Assembly: GCA_023433615.1 (NCBI GenBank)
Contig: JAEZCJ010000224.1
Coordinates: 1-8,130 of the forward strand
DNA: 8,130 nt
Direction: 5' to 3'
From: Bacillota bacterium
GTDB taxonomy: Bacteria > Bacillota > Bacilli > Paenibacillales > Paenibacillaceae
Shown here: piece by piece, positions 6,094 through 8,130 of the stretch
Layout of the letters: each line of letters starts with the position of its first letter
Numbering within the stretch: position 1 is the stretch's first letter
Program-made: the position numbers and the translations under genes
Notes under the pieces: generated by a model
Seen by the model: the letters and a program-made list of their open reading frames with translations, nothing else
The model's database searches: none
Told to the model about the DNA's origin: nothing

Positions 6094-6939
6094 ATGCCAT
6101 CCGTACAGAATCGAACGGCGGCGCGGCTTGCTGCCGGCATGGCCTGGATGCTGCTGGCCTGCCTGCTGATGGCTGCGCCCGTGCATGCCGCGGTTCGCGT
6201 CGAAGTTACCCATGCGACCAAGGAGGCCTTCGAGCGGACGAAGGCGCAGGCCGCGCGCGCGCAGCAGTCGCAGCTGGACAAGCAGATGAGCGAATTGAAT
6301 GTGCTGGGGAGGCAGGTCGAGTATTGGGAAAACAAGACGCGCGCGACCAAGAAGCGCAGCGACGAAGCGCAGGCGGTCATCCGCAAGCAGTTGAAGGCCG
6401 TCGATGCGGCGAAGATTGCGGAGCTGGAGAAGCAGGTGAAGGATACGAAGGCGAAGTACGAGCCGCTGTTCGCGTCCTACACGGCATTGAACAAGCAGAT
6501 CGCAGCCTCCCGTTCGGCCGGCACCAAGCAGCTGACTTCGCTGCTCCGCTCGCAGGCGGAAGCGATGCAGCCCGCTGTTCAGCTGGCTCGCGGCATCGTT
6601 CGCGCGAAGGAGCAAAACTTGAAGGCCGCCAAGGAGGAGCGCACGAAGAAAGCGAACAAGGTGCGCGCGATTCTCGACGATATCGACCCGATTAAGGTGC
6701 GCATCCAGGCGGAGAAGAGCGCGATGAAGGCTCCGGCTGCCCGGATCGGCACGGAGTGGAAGAACTTCAAGCTCGCCGTCAAGAAGGCCGATCCTCACCG
6801 CACCTCGTCATCGCTCACCTACCTCGTCGCCGATTTCAAGCTCGTTGTCGCGAAGAGCAGCGCCGTCGATGAGCTTGAGACGCGCATCGCCGGCATCGTC
6901 GCCAGAGCCCAGGCGCAGCTGAAGGCTGCCGGCGGATAA
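6094..6939 (+). CDS. Secreted lysine/alanine-rich coiled-coil protein, function unknown
   Basis: I do not recognise a named family. The 281-aa protein starts with a Sec signal peptide: a basic N-terminus, hydrophobic residues about 12-29, and a likely signal peptidase I cut after VHA at residue 32. The mature part is almost entirely helical and charged. Heptad-like stretches run from about 44 to 210 (for example KIAELEKQVKDTKAKYE and RAKEQNLKAAKEERTKKANK), followed by a proline-containing break and a C-terminal helix (about 242-277). The mature protein is strongly basic, which would favour contact with the anionic cell wall or teichoic acids; this is inference. The ATG at 6094 has AAGGAGG seven bases upstream. 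An in-frame GTG at 5938 lies in the promoter, has no ribosome binding site, and is rejected. The gene has its own promoter and structured leader and ends at a strong hairpin, so it is monocistronic. Confidence 0.85.
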   Translation: MPSVQNRTAARLAAGMAWMLLACLLMAAPVHAAVRVEVTHATKEAFERTKAQAARAQQSQLDKQMSELNVLGRQVEYWENKTRATKKRSDEAQAVIRKQLKAVDAAKIAELEKQVKDTKAKYEPLFASYTALNKQIAASRSAGTKQLTSLLRSQAEAMQPAVQLARGIVRAKEQNLKAAKEERTKKANKVRAILDDIDPIKVRIQAEKSAMKAPAARIGTEWKNFKLAVKKADPHRTSSSLTYLVADFKLVVAKSSAVDELETRIAGIVARAQAQLKAAGG

Positions 6940-6953
6940 GTGATGCCGATTGA

Positions 6954-6998
6954 ACGAGAGCAGCCCCCGCAGACTATGCCTGCGGGGGCTGCTCTCGT
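6954..6998. terminator. Bidirectional hairpin terminator between convergent genes
   Basis: A perfect 19-bp GC-rich stem pairs 6954-6972 with 6980-6998 around a seven-base loop (ACTATGC). It lies 14 bases after the plus-strand stop codon and 6 bases from the stop of the convergent small membrane gene, so it can serve both. The flanking tails (GCTTGCTTACTC on plus, TCAATCGG on minus) are only weakly U-rich; stem strength may compensate, and the stem would also protect 3' ends. Confidence 0.75.
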
Positions 6999-7004
6999 GC
7001 TTGC

Positions 7005-7226
7005 TTACTCCTCTTCCAGCTTCATCTTGCTGACGCGCATGAACCATGGGGTCAACTGCGTCATGATCGCGAGCACCAGGAAGAAGTTGACGAGACATAC
7101 GATCCCGACATGTGCGTAGTTATCGAAGCGAATGCCGTTCTCGTAACGGAATACTTCCATCACGATCACGCACTGCACGTAGAATAGCACGAAGCTGAGA
7201 ATGAAGGACAGGCCGATACGAACCAC
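7005..7226 (-). CDS. Small two-helix membrane protein, function unknown
   Basis: This 73-aa protein has two strongly hydrophobic segments, about residues 4-24 (IGLSFILSFVLFYVQCVIVM) and 39-57 (HVGIVCLVNFFLVLAIMTQ). They are separated by a short polar loop (RYENGIRFDNY). The C-terminus is basic then acidic (RVSKMKLEEE). Charge placement suggests a hairpin with both ends in the cytoplasm. I recognise no named family. Start choice: the GTG at 7226 has AGGAG eight bases upstream, whereas the GTG at 7235 overlaps that site with no spacing; the longer form would add only three residues. It is transcribed convergently toward the coiled-coil gene and divergently from the 142-aa protein gene. Length, helices and a good ribosome binding site make it a credible gene. 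Confidence 0.75.
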   Translation of the reverse strand: MVRIGLSFILSFVLFYVQCVIVMEVFRYENGIRFDNYAHVGIVCLVNFFLVLAIMTQLTPWFMRVSKMKLEEE

Positions 7227-7265
7227 TGGGGTCACTCCTCTATCGTAGGCGATTACCTCACCTCT

Positions 7266-7271
7266 ATTGTA
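7266..7271 (-). promoter_or_regulatory. Candidate -10 box for the small membrane protein gene
   Basis: TACAAT on the minus strand, about 40 bases upstream of the GTG start at 7226, is a five-of-six match to the -10 consensus and gives a short leader. No clear -35 box is visible at the right spacing (TTCTCG is the best), so the call is tentative. Confidence 0.35.
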
Positions 7272-7389
7272 CGCTATTCTTCGCGCCGCGAGAATGGGAT
7301 TATCGGTCCTGTCCGCCCGAATTCTGAAACGCCAAGCAAGCCCGTTCGTATAAGAAGGGGCACGGTAACTTCTTCATTACAATTAAAAA

Positions 7390-7458
7390 GTCCGATCGTT
7401 CAAGATTCGACGTCGTCGAATATGCTTCGAAGCATCCGCATCGCAATCACAATCGGAC
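7390..7458 (+). promoter_or_regulatory. Candidate structured leader (three-way junction) upstream of the 142-aa exported protein
   Basis: Three nested inverted repeats occupy 69 bases. GTCCGAT (7390-7396) pairs with ATCGGAC (7452-7458) as a closing stem. Inside it TTCGACGTCGTCGAA (7406-7420) can fold as a 6-bp hairpin with a three-base loop, and ATGCTTCGAAGCAT (7422-7435) as a 5-bp hairpin with a TCGA loop. The two inner hairpins are one base apart. The closing stem ends eight bases before the GAGGA ribosome binding site. No promoter is obvious; TACAAT at 7378-7383 is a possible -10 box, which would start the transcript close to the closing stem. Alternatively the two inner palindromes could be protein-binding sites on DNA. 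I do not recognise it as a known riboswitch. Confidence 0.4.
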
Positions 7459-7479
7459 CCGAAAAGAGGAATTGCAGAG

Positions 7480-7908
7480 ATGGACCCTAGACGATACATA
7501 TTCGTGGCCGCGATGACCATCGCGCTCGGCTTATACAGCGGGCTGAAATGCGACAAGGCCGAAGCTAGCGCAATATTCATCATCCAAGCGACAACCATGA
7601 ACGCCGAAGAGCGCATGTCCGCCCCGGAGGCTTACGAGCGGCAGGATCCGTGGCTCAGCCTCATGGGCGCGGCTTCGGAGGTTGACGTCCATGACGCCCT
7701 ATACGACGGCCGATCGCTGGCCGAGATCGCGGAGGCGAATGGCGGCGATATCGAGAGCGTGATCGATTATCAAGTATCCGAGCTGGCCGATCAGTTGAAT
7801 GAACGGTTCGCCGCAGGAAGCATCTCCCCCGAGGCCTATCTTGCGCAGCTGCTCGAGCTGAAGGACATCGTAGCCGCTAGCGCGCACGGCAATCATCAGC
7901 AGCAATAA
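7480..7908 (+). CDS. Small exported or membrane-anchored helical protein, function unknown
   Basis: This 142-aa protein starts MDPRRYIFVAAMTIALGLYS, a basic end followed by a hydrophobic segment (7-22). That fits a signal peptide with possible cleavage after AEA near residue 29, or else an uncleaved anchor. Cys24 follows G-L-K, so it is not a lipobox. Residues 72-130 form a helical module: ALYDGRSLAEIAEANGGDIE, then repeated amphipathic helix and GSISPEAY. The G-x-S-L-A-E-I-A-x-x-x-G pattern recurs in secreted proteins of Bacillales, but I cannot name the family or a function. The tail is His/Gln-rich (HGNHQQQ). The ATG at 7480 has GAGGA nine bases upstream. A structured leader precedes it and a terminator hairpin follows six bases after the stop, so it appears monocistronic. 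Confidence 0.82.
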   Translation: MDPRRYIFVAAMTIALGLYSGLKCDKAEASAIFIIQATTMNAEERMSAPEAYERQDPWLSLMGAASEVDVHDALYDGRSLAEIAEANGGDIESVIDYQVSELADQLNERFAAGSISPEAYLAQLLELKDIVAASAHGNHQQQ

Positions 7909-7913
7909 CCGGC

Positions 7914-7955
7914 AAGAGCCAATGGGCGTCTTACGTCCATTGGCTCTTCTTCGTC
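7914..7955 (+). terminator. Intrinsic terminator after the 142-aa exported protein gene
   Basis: A 15-bp stem pairs AAGAGCCAATGGGCG (7914-7928) with CGTCCATTGGCTCTT (7934-7948) around TCTTA, with a single G-U wobble on the plus strand. It is followed by a T-rich tail (CTTCGTC, 7949-7955). It begins six bases after the TAA stop. Confidence 0.82.
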
Positions 7956-7959
7956 TGGC

Positions 7960-8130
7960 GCCGATCGAAGGCGGTTTTTCGCTCTCGTTCCGCACGGGCA
8001 GCACCTTCTCGCCGATCGAAGGCGGTTTTCCGCATTCGTTCCGCACGGGCAGCACCTTCTCGCCGATCGAAGGCGGTTTCCCGCATTCGTTCCGCGCGGG
8101 CAGCATCTTCTCGCCGATCGAAGGCGGTTT
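7960..8130. repeat. 51-bp tandem direct repeats (three full copies plus a partial, continuing past the edge)
   Basis: Units start at 7960, 8011, 8062 and 8113, each with GCCGATCGAAGGCGGTTT. The first three are full 51-bp copies and the fourth is cut at 18 bases by the window end. Neighbouring units differ at only three positions each: offsets 20, 24 and 25 between units 1 and 2, and 19, 35 and 45 between units 2 and 3. These fall evenly over all three codon positions. Because 51 is a multiple of three, several frames stay open on both strands and give 17-residue repeats (for example KPPSIGEKVLPVRNECG on minus). No start or ribosome binding site supports a gene, so it is most likely a non-coding array. 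There are no spacers, so it is not CRISPR. Within each unit CGCC/GGCG can form a short hairpin followed by a run of T. Confidence 0.85.

Noticed and set aside
6154..6162. Lipobox-like L-L-A-C in the signal peptide of the coiled-coil protein
   Set aside because: The Cys (residue 23) is in the middle of the hydrophobic core, and a proper V-H-A signal peptidase I site follows at residues 30-32.
5704..6798. 364-codon open frame on the minus strand
   Set aside because: It runs across the divergent promoter region and antisense to the coiled-coil gene; composition is Arg/Leu-rich and no domain is visible.
7699..8106. 135-codon minus-strand open frame with 17-residue repeats
   Set aside because: Half of it is antisense to the 142-aa exported protein gene and the rest is the 51-bp repeat, where substitutions show no codon-position bias; there is no ribosome binding site.
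7960..8130. CRISPR array
   Set aside because: The units are contiguous direct repeats without unique spacers, and no cas genes are present.

Overview
The window looks like chromosomal DNA from a GC-rich, Gram-positive spore-former of the Paenibacillaceae (Paenibacillus or Cohnella type). The reasons are strong AGGAGG-type ribosome binding sites on every gene, Bacillota-like promoters, a Sec-type leader on a lysine-rich secreted protein, and a close match to glycoside-hydrolase-like families common in that group. This placement is an inference from style and family content. No phage, insertion sequence, tRNA, rRNA or CRISPR was seen.

Left block (1-5670, all minus strand). Read in the direction of transcription it begins at 5670 with two tandem, homologous GHL6-type glycosidase-like proteins of 681 and 686 aa, joined by a one-base TGATG stop/start overlap. 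After a 129-base gap with no convincing terminator comes a 386-aa beta-hydroxyacid dehydrogenase (3-hydroxyisobutyrate / tartronate-semialdehyde reductase type) that carries a YCII domain fused at its C-terminus. A weak hairpin terminator follows. Beyond it, running off the left edge, is the start of a TetR-family regulator with its own promoter and a perfect 16-bp palindrome in that promoter. None of the three enzymes has a signal peptide, so the simplest reading is a cytoplasmic catabolic operon in which the two GHL6 proteins act on an imported glycoside or uronide-like compound and the dehydrogenase handles a small hydroxyacid or aldehyde product. The substrate cannot be read from the sequence.

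Middle (5671-6093) is a 423-base gene-free divergent control region. It holds a candidate minus-strand promoter, a 7-5-7 palindrome (5799-5817), a good plus-strand promoter (TTGACA-18-TATAGT, 5910-5939), and a structured 5' leader. In the leader a CCCGC segment can pair either with a GCGGG just upstream or inside a 13-bp terminator-like hairpin.

Right block (6094-8130). A secreted, lysine-rich coiled-coil protein (281 aa) is followed by a bidirectional hairpin with a perfect 19-bp stem. A convergent gene encodes a 73-aa two-helix membrane protein. The next plus-strand gene encodes a 142-aa exported protein and is preceded by sequence able to fold as a compact three-way junction. It ends in a 15-bp terminator hairpin. 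From 7960 to the right edge lies an array of 51-bp tandem direct repeats (three full copies and one cut by the edge) that looks non-coding.

The most unusual items are the dehydrogenase-YCII fusion, the translationally coupled and diverged GHL6 pair, the two structured leaders, and the 51-bp repeat array.
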